Assembly (NCBI RefSeq): GCF_014837055.1
Contig: NZ_JACSPQ010000001.1
Location: forward strand, 987,970 to 1,051,969
DNA: 64,000 nucleotides
Direction: 5' to 3'
DNA from: Phocaeicola faecium
GTDB taxonomy: Bacteria; Bacteroidota; Bacteroidia; Bacteroidales; Bacteroidaceae
The translations under genes were made by a program, and so were the position numbers. Under the pieces are notes generated by a model. It saw only the letters and a list, made by a program, of their open reading frames with translations, made no database searches and was not told the DNA's origin. This document shows positions 47,504-54,399 of the stretch, piece by piece. Positions within the stretch are counted from its first letter, which is position 1; each line of letters begins with the position of its first letter.

Positions 47504-48391
47504 ATGGTACGACTGAAAAACGGTTTCAACGGAGAGCGGGCAATCGTTTTGCCCCAACTCATTATCCGGATGATGGAAAAAGATCCGCTGGTTTCCATGC
47601 TCCACATTACGGACATCGGCTATTATCCCAAAGCCCTTCACCACTTTCGGGAAAGGAAACAGCCCATCGATCAGTATGTTTTCATTTACTGCATCAACGG
47701 GGCGGGATGGTTCCGCATCAACGAACGCGAGTACGCCGTCTCCTCCAACCAGTATTTCATACTCCCCGCCGGAGTTCCGCACGCCTACGGAGCAAGCCCC
47801 GATACGCCGTGGACGATTTACTGGATTCATTTTAAGGGAACGCTTGCCCCCTATTACGCACAGAAGGCGGTACATCCGGTAGACATACGTCCGGAGATTC
47901 ATTCGCGCATCAGTAACCGCATCAACCTGTTCGAGGAGATATTCAACACGCTGGCGTCGGGCTACAGCAACGAGAACCTGCACTATGTGTCTTCTTTGTT
48001 TCATTACTATTTAGGCTCGTTGAAATACGTTCAGCAGTACCGTAACGCGGGCGAACACCAGACTGACGATGAGAACCTTTCGGAAATAGCCATCCACTAC
48101 ATGAAAGAGAATCTGGAGAAACACCTCACGCTCGAAGAGCTTGCAGAGCATATCGGCTATTCGCCCTCACACTTCTCAATGCTTTTCAAGAAAAAAACAG
48201 GACACAGCCCGCTGTCGTATTTCAACCTGCTGAAGATACAGGAAGCATGTTTCATGCTCGACACTACCGGCATGAAGATAAACCAAATCTGTTACAAAGT
48301 AGGCATCGAAGACATGTATTATTTTTCAAGATTATTTCATAAAATAATGGGAATCTCACCGCGAGAATACCGGAAACTAAAAAAAGGATAG
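47504..48391 (+). CDS. AraC-family regulator of the sugar porter operon
   Basis: The ATG at 47504 gives 295 residues (MVRLKNGFNGERAIVLPQLI). N-terminal cupin domain with REYAVSSNQYFILPAGVPHA and WTIYWIHFKG; C-terminal HTH pair with YMKENLEKHLTLEELAEHIG, YSPSHFSMLFKKKTGHSPL and GIEDMYYFSRLFHKIMGISP. It matches the family that controls sugar uptake. It is divergent from the sugar porter/DUF5107 operon, so it likely controls it. Confidence 0.93.
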   Translation: MVRLKNGFNGERAIVLPQLIIRMMEKDPLVSMLHITDIGYYPKALHHFRERKQPIDQYVFIYCINGAGWFRINEREYAVSSNQYFILPAGVPHAYGASPDTPWTIYWIHFKGTLAPYYAQKAVHPVDIRPEIHSRISNRINLFEEIFNTLASGYSNENLHYVSSLFHYYLGSLKYVQQYRNAGEHQTDDENLSEIAIHYMKENLEKHLTLEELAEHIGYSPSHFSMLFKKKTGHSPLSYFNLLKIQEACFMLDTTGMKINQICYKVGIEDMYYFSRLFHKIMGISPREYRKLKKG

Positions 48392-48430
48392 CGCATATAA
48401 TCACCTGAAAATCAATAGCCATTTATATCG

Positions 48431-48523
48431 AAAAACGCTATGGGTAGCGTTACTCATCTTATGCAGTAGCGTTGACCGGTTCTACCCATAGAACCAAGAC
48501 ACCTTCCGAATAGAATTTTCAAA
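48431..48523 (+). repeat. Interspersed intergenic repeat, copy F
   Basis: AACGCTATGGGTAGCGTT (its own hairpin: AACGCTA with TAGCGTT), TTACTCATCTTATGC, GTAGCGTTGACCGGTTC, TACCCATAGAACC and CCGAATAGAATTTT. It is the clearest full-length copy in the plus direction. The gap is 48392-48678. Confidence 0.85.
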
Positions 48524-48603
48524 GCCTTCGTGTCATGCCGGGCAACGTTTGAGCTTGTTCAAATTTTTCAATAAGGCATTTTTTTTATTTTTTATGAAAA
48601 TCT

Positions 48604-48635
48604 TTTGTCCGACTTAAAGAAATGGCGTAAATTTG
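48604..48635 (+). promoter_or_regulatory. prs promoter
   Basis: TTTG (48604-48607), 20-bp spacer, TAAATTTG (48628-48635), 43 bp before the ATG. Confidence 0.7.
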
Positions 48636-48678
48636 CATTTCATAATAAATATTTAGGCAATATATCTATTTAAAAACA

Positions 48679-49617
48679 ATGAGCGGAACAACACCTTTTA
48701 AGGTATTCTCGGGTACAAATTCGAGATACCTCGCAGAAAAAATCTGCAACAGCTTGGGCTGTGAACTTGGTAATATGAACATTACCCACTTCGCCGACGG
48801 CGAATTTTCTGTTTCTTACGAAGAGTCTATTCGTGGACAGTACGTGTTCTTGGTTCAATCTACTTTCCCTAACTCTGATAACTTGATGGAACTGCTCCTG
48901 ATGATTGATGCCGCTAAACGTGCATCCGCCAAGAGTATTATTGCCGTTATCCCTTATTTCGGATGGGCGCGTCAAGACCGCAAAGACAAGCCCCGTGTTT
49001 CCATCGGAGCAAAATTGGTGGCAGACTTACTGAGAGTGGCAGGCATCGACCGACTAATTACTATGGACCTTCACGCTGACCAGATTCAGGGTTTCTTCGA
49101 CATCCCGGTAGACCATCTGTATGCTTCTACCATCTTCCTTCCTTACATTCAGTCGCTTAAATTGCCCGACTTGGCGATTGCTACTCCCGACGTGGGAGGC
49201 TCGAAACGTGCGAGCAGCTATGCCAAGTTCTTGGATGTACCTTTGGTATTGTGTCATAAAACACGCGAAAAAGCCAACGTGGTAGCTTCCATGCAAATCA
49301 TCGGTGACGTGAAAGACAAAAACGTTATCCTGATTGACGACATGGTAGATACTGCCGGAACCATTACCAAAGCTGCCGATATTATGAAGGAAGCCGGTGC
49401 ACGCTCGGTACGTGCCATCGCTTCTCACTGTGTGATGTCGGGCCCGGCTTCGGAGCGCGTACAAAACTCACAGCTGGAAGAACTGGTGTTTACAGACAGT
49501 ATTCCTTATTCTAAACGTTGCGCCAAAGTCAGACAACTGTCTATCGCCGACATGTTTGCCGAAACGATACGCCGCGTGATGACTAACGAGTCTATCAGTT
49601 CGCAATACTTGATTTAA
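48679..49617 (+). CDS. prs: Ribose-phosphate pyrophosphokinase
   Basis: Prs makes PRPP from ribose-5-phosphate and ATP for purine, pyrimidine, His and NAD synthesis. 312 residues, the class I size. Seen: VIPYFGWARQDRKDKPRVSI (ATP site), LITMDLHADQIQGFFDIPVD, and the PRPP-binding loop VILIDDMVDTAGTITKAAD. It has its own promoter and a large nested hairpin after it. Confidence 0.97.
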   Translation: MSGTTPFKVFSGTNSRYLAEKICNSLGCELGNMNITHFADGEFSVSYEESIRGQYVFLVQSTFPNSDNLMELLLMIDAAKRASAKSIIAVIPYFGWARQDRKDKPRVSIGAKLVADLLRVAGIDRLITMDLHADQIQGFFDIPVDHLYASTIFLPYIQSLKLPDLAIATPDVGGSKRASSYAKFLDVPLVLCHKTREKANVVASMQIIGDVKDKNVILIDDMVDTAGTITKAADIMKEAGARSVRAIASHCVMSGPASERVQNSQLEELVFTDSIPYSKRCAKVRQLSIADMFAETIRRVMTNESISSQYLI

Positions 49618-49628
49618 GTTATATTTTC

Positions 49629-49709
49629 CGGGCACGGGATTCATGGAACGCCGGACGATGAGCATTCTCATCGCCGAAACGACTGACATGAAGCCCGTGC
49701 CCGATTTTT
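49629..49709 (+). terminator. Nested hairpin terminator after prs
   Basis: Outer arms 49629-49645 and 49687-49703 pair over 17 positions with one A-G mismatch (CGGGCACGGG with CCCGTGCCCG), followed by ATTTTTA. An inner hairpin (49656-49662 with 49667-49673: CGATGAG with CTCATCG) sits in the loop. Confidence 0.7.
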
Positions 49710-49724
49710 ATCCATCCCCCTCTC

Positions 49725-51377
49725 ATGAAAATCCTTTGGCTCGACTTAAACAGTTCTTACGCCCATTCTTCACTGGCTCTCCCCGCCCTTCACGCACAGG
49801 TAATGAACGATACGTCATGGGAGTGGACCGTGGTTTCTGCTACCATCAATGAAAATCCCGGCATGATAGCCGGAGACATCTGCCGACACCGCCCCGACAT
49901 CGTTGCTGCTACCTGCTGGCTTTTCAGTCATGAGGCGCTCATCCACATCCTTGCAAGGGTGCACGCCATGCTGCCCGACTGTGTCATCGCGTTGGGTGGT
50001 CCTGAATTTTTAGGAGACAATGAAGATTTCCTGCGCCGGAATCCCTTTATATCGTGCGTGTTTCGCGGTGAAGGAGAAGAGGCTTTTCCGCAATGGCTTT
50101 CGGCATGGAACCGCCCGAAGAGATGGAGCGATATTACCGGACTGTGTTACATGGACGCACAAGGGGCGTATAACGACAACGGGCTGGCGCGCGTGCTTGC
50201 CTTCGACCGCCTGACGGCTCCCGAAGAAAGTCCGCTGTTTAATTGGGGCAAACCTTTCGTGCAGTTAGAAACTACACGCGGATGTTTCAACACGTGTGCT
50301 TTCTGTGTAAGCGGAGGCGAGAAACCGGTGCGTACCCTTCCGCTGGATGTTATCCGCCAACGCATCGAAACCATCCGCCGGCACGGGATACGGGATATCC
50401 GCGTACTCGACCGCACGTTTAATTACAACTCCCGCCGTGCCTCGTCGCTGCTCCGGCTCTTCCGCGAGTTTCCCGAACTGCGTTTCCATTTGGAAATTCA
50501 TCCTGCCTTACTTTCCGATGAGATAAAAGTGGAACTCGCCCAAATGCCTCACGGGTTACTGCACTTGGAGGCAGGAATCCAAAGCCTGCGGAAAGAGGTC
50601 TTGGAAACCAGTATGCGGCGTGGCGAGCTGTCTGCCGCCCTCGAAGGGCTACGCTACCTCTGCTCGCTCGCGAACATGGAAACCCATGCCGACCTGATAG
50701 CCGGACTGCCGCTCTATCGGTTAGAAGAAATATTCGAAGATGCACGTACCCTTGCCGGATACGGTGCGGGAGAAATACAGCTCGAATCATTGAAGTTGCT
50801 GCCCGGCACGGAAATGCGTCGGCGTGCCGCAGAGTTGGGCATACGCTTCTCTCCTCTCCCTCCCTACGAAGTTTTACAGACAAGAGAGATAAGTCCCGAC
50901 GAACTTCAAACCGCGCGGCTGCTTTCACGGCTGCTCGACGGATTCTACAACGCCAAAGCATGGCAGGGCATTACGCGCCGACTGATGATTCGGTACGCAG
51001 ATTTTCTGCACCGCTTCCTCGACTACCTGACAGAGCAACGTGTTGCCGACCAGCCGCTGAGCCTCGAACGCCGGGGAATCTTACTCTACGACTTTTGTAA
51101 GATGTACTATCCCGACCATCTCACAGCCGTCTCCCTCGCATGGATAGAGGCAGGCATGTCGCTGAAGAAACAACCTGCCGAGCGCGTACGTACCAAGCAT
51201 GTTGTCCCTCCTGCCCGCTGGGACATTCTTTATGGTACGTATCACGCACAACTCCGGCTCTGCAAACTGACAGACGAGCGTGATAATCTGTGTTACTGGT
51301 ATGGTTTTGAAACCGAAAGCCAATCGCCACGACCTGTATTCAAGGCACAATCTGCATCGGAACAATCGGAAGTGTAA
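49725..51377 (+). CDS. B12-binding radical SAM protein (DUF4080)
   Basis: 550 residues. N-terminal cobalamin-binding-like domain (about 1-140: VAATCWLFSHEALIHILARV, ALGGPEFLGD), then a radical SAM domain with CFNTCAFC (C187, C191, C194), and a C-terminal DUF4080 region. Such proteins are predicted to modify a small molecule or RNA using B12 and SAM. The exact substrate is unknown. It is transcribed from prs's direction but separated from it by a strong hairpin. Confidence 0.87.
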   Translation: MKILWLDLNSSYAHSSLALPALHAQVMNDTSWEWTVVSATINENPGMIAGDICRHRPDIVAATCWLFSHEALIHILARVHAMLPDCVIALGGPEFLGDNEDFLRRNPFISCVFRGEGEEAFPQWLSAWNRPKRWSDITGLCYMDAQGAYNDNGLARVLAFDRLTAPEESPLFNWGKPFVQLETTRGCFNTCAFCVSGGEKPVRTLPLDVIRQRIETIRRHGIRDIRVLDRTFNYNSRRASSLLRLFREFPELRFHLEIHPALLSDEIKVELAQMPHGLLHLEAGIQSLRKEVLETSMRRGELSAALEGLRYLCSLANMETHADLIAGLPLYRLEEIFEDARTLAGYGAGEIQLESLKLLPGTEMRRRAAELGIRFSPLPPYEVLQTREISPDELQTARLLSRLLDGFYNAKAWQGITRRLMIRYADFLHRFLDYLTEQRVADQPLSLERRGILLYDFCKMYYPDHLTAVSLAWIEAGMSLKKQPAERVRTKHVVPPARWDILYGTYHAQLRLCKLTDERDNLCYWYGFETESQSPRPVFKAQSASEQSEV

Positions 51378-51389
51378 TTTCAAATCCCC

Positions 51390-51450
51390 ACAGAGAAAGC
51401 CAATGCCGTCCGTTTCCCAAGTCGAAACGGACGGCATTGGCTTTCTCTGT
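51390..51450. terminator. 27-bp perfect bidirectional hairpin terminator
   Basis: Arms 51390-51416 and 51424-51450 pair perfectly over 27 bp with a 7-nt loop (ccaagtc). It lies between the radical SAM gene and the convergent exported-protein gene. Confidence 0.85.
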
Positions 51451-51470
51451 TCAGACGGTTAAACGCCTGC

Positions 51471-52421
51471 TTAATATACCAAATTCACATTATCAATCCA
51501 AATCTTATTGCCCGGAGAACCTACAAAAGCACCGCCGAGGCTTGAGGTAAACTGAAGTATCAGATGGGTAGGCTGTTCATCGGCATCGGCCCATCCGGTT
51601 TCCTGTATCAACACACTCTCACCCTTCTTGTTGCGTGCATAATAATGTCCTACGCCCAACTTCATCAAATCAGGAACGTAACGGCTGTCGTGAGTAATGT
51701 CGCCGTACATGATTTCGTAAGTTGACCCGTTCTGCCAACCTTGCGTCTTGTTATATTTCACGGCAATCGTTCCCACACGTTTGGCTATGATGTTTCCGTC
51801 GGCATCCTCTGTGCGCTTCTGAAGCAGGCAAGTCATGATAGCACAATCCTGTCCGGGAACTGTTTCTTTCCGGCTGAACCCCGTCTGGCGAATACGGTCG
51901 GGCTGTCCGGACATTTCCACCTTATAATCGTAACGCACAGCTTTCGGACGTCCGGTAAAGGGTACTCCCATATTCAGAGCCTTTTCGCCGTCTTTTGTTC
52001 CGGTGATAGGTTCTTTCATGTCGCCCAAATACAGCGAGCCCGAAGCAAGTACGGTAATGTTTACTAATCCCAAAACCTTTACTTTCTCGATATGAGTTTC
52101 CAAACGGGCACAATAACCGTCGCCACGCTTTTCGGGGTAGACACTGGTATTCGTCTTAACAATCCCCATTACCTTCGCCATCACATTAGAATTTGCCCAC
52201 GGAGAACCTCCCAAATTAACGTATGCTACATTTCCATCTATTTCCTGTGTAGGCCCTACTTCGTAAAGCAATTTAGTATTTCCACCAATGATACCCGACT
52301 CATGGATACGGCGTGTTATCCACTGATCCATGTCGCCGTATTTAAGAGGAACGACTTTCTCCTGTGCTGTCAGCGAAGCGAAAGAAAGTAATGCCAAAGA
52401 TAAGCTAATCAAATATTTCAT
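51471..52421 (-). CDS. Exported PCMD-like (putative carbohydrate metabolism) protein
   Basis: The ATG at 52421 gives 316 residues with a signal peptide (ALLSFASLTAQ). An in-frame TTG at 52454 is inside the promoter. The mature protein is beta-rich. GVPFTGRPKAVRYDYKVEMS and the C-terminal TSSLGGAFVGSPGNKIWIDN look like the PCMD domain found in Bacteroides polysaccharide-related exported proteins. Ligand unknown. A TACCTTTG promoter box is at 52452-52459. Confidence 0.65.
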   Translation of the reverse strand: MKYLISLSLALLSFASLTAQEKVVPLKYGDMDQWITRRIHESGIIGGNTKLLYEVGPTQEIDGNVAYVNLGGSPWANSNVMAKVMGIVKTNTSVYPEKRGDGYCARLETHIEKVKVLGLVNITVLASGSLYLGDMKEPITGTKDGEKALNMGVPFTGRPKAVRYDYKVEMSGQPDRIRQTGFSRKETVPGQDCAIMTCLLQKRTEDADGNIIAKRVGTIAVKYNKTQGWQNGSTYEIMYGDITHDSRYVPDLMKLGVGHYYARNKKGESVLIQETGWADADEQPTHLILQFTSSLGGAFVGSPGNKIWIDNVNLVY

Positions 52422-52451
52422 GTTTATAAGTTTGTTCTTATGTTTCGGCTG

Positions 52452-52459
52452 CAAAGGTA
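52452..52459 (-). promoter_or_regulatory. Bacteroidota -7 box for the PCMD-like gene
   Basis: TACCTTTG on the minus strand, 30 bp before the ATG, abutting the upstream gene's terminator. Confidence 0.5.
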
Positions 52460-52460
52460 T

Positions 52461-52494
52461 AAAAAAAAGCGATAGTTTTCACACCATCGCTTTT
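52461..52494 (-). terminator. Terminator of the SPOR lipoprotein gene
   Basis: On the minus strand AAAAGCGAT (52494-52486) pairs with ATCGCTTTT (52473-52465), followed by a T-run to 52461. Confidence 0.8.
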
Positions 52495-52543
52495 AATCCG
52501 AAATATAGAATAATAATTCTTACTTTCTTTCCAGCTTACAATC

Positions 52544-53047
52544 TTAATATACACGTGAAAGTAACCATGCTTCTTGGAAGTCATCACGGTTCGGATATTT
52601 TGCCTTGAAAGCATCACGTGCGCGAACGGCTTCAGAGCGGGTATCGAATGATTCCACAGCTACACGATACATGTTCCGTTCGGCATTGTAAACCACCTTA
52701 GCATTGTATCCTTCGTTGTCCAACCAAGTTTTCAGCCCATCCGCATTCGCTTTTACACCAAAGCTACCGCAGATAACACTGTAAGCTTTCAGTCCATCAC
52801 CCGATACCAATTCTACTTTTTCCTCTCGCACAGGAGCTGTAGTTTCTACCGGAGTAGTTACAGGAGCAGGCTCTACTACGGGTGCGGGTTCTGCCGGAGC
52901 TGTCGTTTCGGCTGCGTTGGCTGCTTCCGCCAATTCTTGTTGTTTAGCCTTTTCATAAGCTCTTTTGTAGGCGCTTTCGTTTGATTTGCAGGAAGAGAAT
53001 GCCAACGCCACGCATAATCCCATTCCTAATACAACAACCTTCTTCAT
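52544..53047 (-). CDS. SPOR-domain lipoprotein
   Basis: 167 residues. Lipobox LAFSSCKS (Cys about 20), a charged/Ala-rich segment, a Pro/Val/Thr-rich spacer (about 45-75), then a C-terminal SPOR domain (about 85-160: AYSVICGSFGVKANADGLKT, YRVAVESFDTRSEAVRARDA). SPOR domains bind denuded peptidoglycan at division septa. Promoter box TACTTTTG at 53094-53101. Periplasmic face of a membrane. Confidence 0.9.
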   Translation of the reverse strand: MKKVVVLGMGLCVALAFSSCKSNESAYKRAYEKAKQQELAEAANAAETTAPAEPAPVVEPAPVTTPVETTAPVREEKVELVSGDGLKAYSVICGSFGVKANADGLKTWLDNEGYNAKVVYNAERNMYRVAVESFDTRSEAVRARDAFKAKYPNRDDFQEAWLLSRVY

Positions 53048-53093
53048 TGTTCTTTTTGTTATTTTGGTTATATACAGTCGTTAAATGATGCTA

Positions 53094-53101
53094 CAAAAGT
53101 A
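53094..53101 (-). promoter_or_regulatory. Bacteroidota -7 box for the SPOR gene
   Basis: TACTTTTG on the minus strand, 46 bp before the ATG. Confidence 0.5.
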
Positions 53102-53206
53102 GCAATATAAACCGTGCCTGCCTATTAAAATCTGTTAATAATATGTTTTATCAAACGTCTGGATGCATTTTCTTTAAAAAAAAGAACAATGTATCAGGAT
53201 ATTTAT

Positions 53207-53214
53207 TAGATTTG
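53207..53214 (+). promoter_or_regulatory. Bacteroidota -7 box for the YtxH gene
   Basis: TAGATTTG, 27 bp before the ATG at 53242. Confidence 0.5.
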
Positions 53215-53241
53215 TAAGGTAATAACTAAAAACACATACGT

Positions 53242-53445
53242 ATGAAAGCATTAAGTATTGTAGCTGCATTCTTAGGCGGTGTTACCTTAGGAGCAGCAGC
53301 CGGTATCTTGTTCGCCCCCGAAAAAGGTGCGGATACTCGCAGAAAAATAGCTGAAGTTCTTCGCAAGAAAGGCATCAGACTAACGCGCGACGAAATGGAT
53401 GATTTGGTTGACCAAATCGCGGCAGAAGTGAAAGACGCCGAATAG
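53242..53445 (+). CDS. YtxH-domain small membrane protein
   Basis: 67 residues: an N-terminal membrane helix with a Gly-rich turn (VAAFLGGVTLGAAAGILFAP) and the conserved PEKGADTRRKI segment, then a charged helix. YtxH proteins are general-stress membrane proteins. It heads a three-gene cluster with a holin-like protein and a basic small protein; a terminator lies after it, so read-through or a second promoter is needed for the others. Confidence 0.85.
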   Translation: MKALSIVAAFLGGVTLGAAAGILFAPEKGADTRRKIAEVLRKKGIRLTRDEMDDLVDQIAAEVKDAE

Positions 53446-53463
53446 TTTTAGAAAAAAATGGCT

Positions 53464-53501
53464 GGCAGGCTTTTACGGAAATGTAAAGGTCTGCCTTTTT
53501 T
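53464..53501 (+). terminator. Terminator after the YtxH gene
   Basis: GGCAG (53464-53468) pairs with CTGCC (53491-53495), the inner stem is imperfect, and a T-run follows to 53501. Confidence 0.65.
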
Positions 53502-53522
53502 ATTAACTAACCAAAACTTTTT

Positions 53523-53906
53523 ATGTTTGCCAACGACAAGAGCATAGACAATCTTGAAGCGCTGTTTAAAGAAGCACGCAAGTATATCAACTTACAAGGT
53601 GAGTATTTAAAGCTCAATCTGGTAGAGAAACTTACCATTCTGCTGTCTACACTCATCGTGATTCTGCTGATAATCATTCTCTGCATGATGGCTTTGTTTT
53701 ACTTCTCATTCATGCTGGTTTACGCCATAGCCCCGCTGGTGGGCAGCCTCATCGGAGGATATGCAGTCATCGGAGGAATCTTATTGCTGCTTGCCCTGAT
53801 TATTTATCACATGCGCAGAGAACTTATTTTTCAGCCGATGGTGAATTTCCTCGCGCGGCTGTTTCTTGACGAGTCTAACAACAAAGAAAAAGAAGATATA
53901 AAATGA
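53523..53906 (+). CDS. Holin-X-like phage-holin-family membrane protein
   Basis: 127 residues: an N-terminal amphipathic helix (NLEALFKEARKYINLQGEYL), then two long membrane helices (about 42-68 and 76-98), and a charged tail. It fits the Actinobacterial Holin-X/YqjE-like group. These are usually host stress-envelope proteins rather than real phage holins; no phage gene lies nearby. Overlaps the next gene by 4 bp (ATGA). Confidence 0.8.
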   Translation: MFANDKSIDNLEALFKEARKYINLQGEYLKLNLVEKLTILLSTLIVILLIIILCMMALFYFSFMLVYAIAPLVGSLIGGYAVIGGILLLLALIIYHMRRELIFQPMVNFLARLFLDESNNKEKEDIK

Positions 53907-54175
53907 ATCAGCAACTCCCTACGCCTCACAAGGTATATACCATAGAATCTATCACCAACCTGCGGAAAGCAAAACAGGAAGAACTGCGCCGTTCACGCCA
54001 GCGAATGCAGTCGATTACCGAAAACCTTTTTGCTCCACAACAGAGCAAGAACAAAATGGAAAATCTTTTACAGCACGTCAATGCGGGTATAGCGGCTTAC
54101 GATGGTATCCGCACCGGCATGATGGTGCTGAACCGCATACGTGCTTTTTTCGGGAAGAAGAAAAAAAGAAGCTGA
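53903..54175 (+). CDS. Small basic hypothetical protein
   Basis: 90 residues, unrecognised. A Gln/Arg-rich helical region (LRKAKQEELRRSRQRMQSIT) is followed by a hydrophobic patch (VNAGIAAYDGIRTGMMVLNR) and a very basic tail (FFGKKKKRS). It overlaps the holin-like gene by 4 bp and is likely its partner at the membrane; the basic tail may contact lipid heads or nucleic acid. Confidence 0.75.
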   Translation: MNQQLPTPHKVYTIESITNLRKAKQEELRRSRQRMQSITENLFAPQQSKNKMENLLQHVNAGIAAYDGIRTGMMVLNRIRAFFGKKKKRS

Positions 54176-54240
54176 TTATAAAGCTATTAAAACCTTTCCG
54201 GTCGATGAAAGCGCAAGAAAAATCCCTTGCCGATACGCCA

Positions 54241-54336
54241 CTGAAAACGCTACCCGTAGCGTTACTCACTCCATGCGGTAGTGTTCAGCATTTCTACCCG
54301 TAGGATTCGCCGGTGCTATGGGTAGCGTTTTTCAGG
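54241..54336 (+). repeat. Interspersed intergenic repeat, copy G (with terminal inverted ends)
   Basis: It starts CTGAAAACGCTACCC and ends GGGTAGCGTTTTTCAG, inverted ends that differ by one base of length. Inside: AACGCTACCCGTAGCGTT (own hairpin), CATGCGGTAGTGTT and TTTCTACCCGTAG. It lies just before the Tricorn-like gene, in the gap 54176-54399. No target-site duplication was evident. Confidence 0.8.
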
Positions 54337-54399
54337 CTTCCGGCAAGACCGGGCAACGCTTTAAACAAGAAGAATACATATATCGAAAAATTTATACAA

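Noticed and set aside
49643..49852. Open frame on the plus strand starting in the prs terminator
   Set aside because: It begins in the nested hairpin and overlaps the real radical SAM start in another frame.
53523..53906. Prophage remnant suggested by the holin-like gene
   Set aside because: Holin-X-like proteins are common in host stress clusters, and no other phage gene is near.
54313..54399. In-frame upstream extension of the Tricorn-like gene
   Set aside because: It runs through repeat copy G and would hide the signal peptide that starts at 54400.
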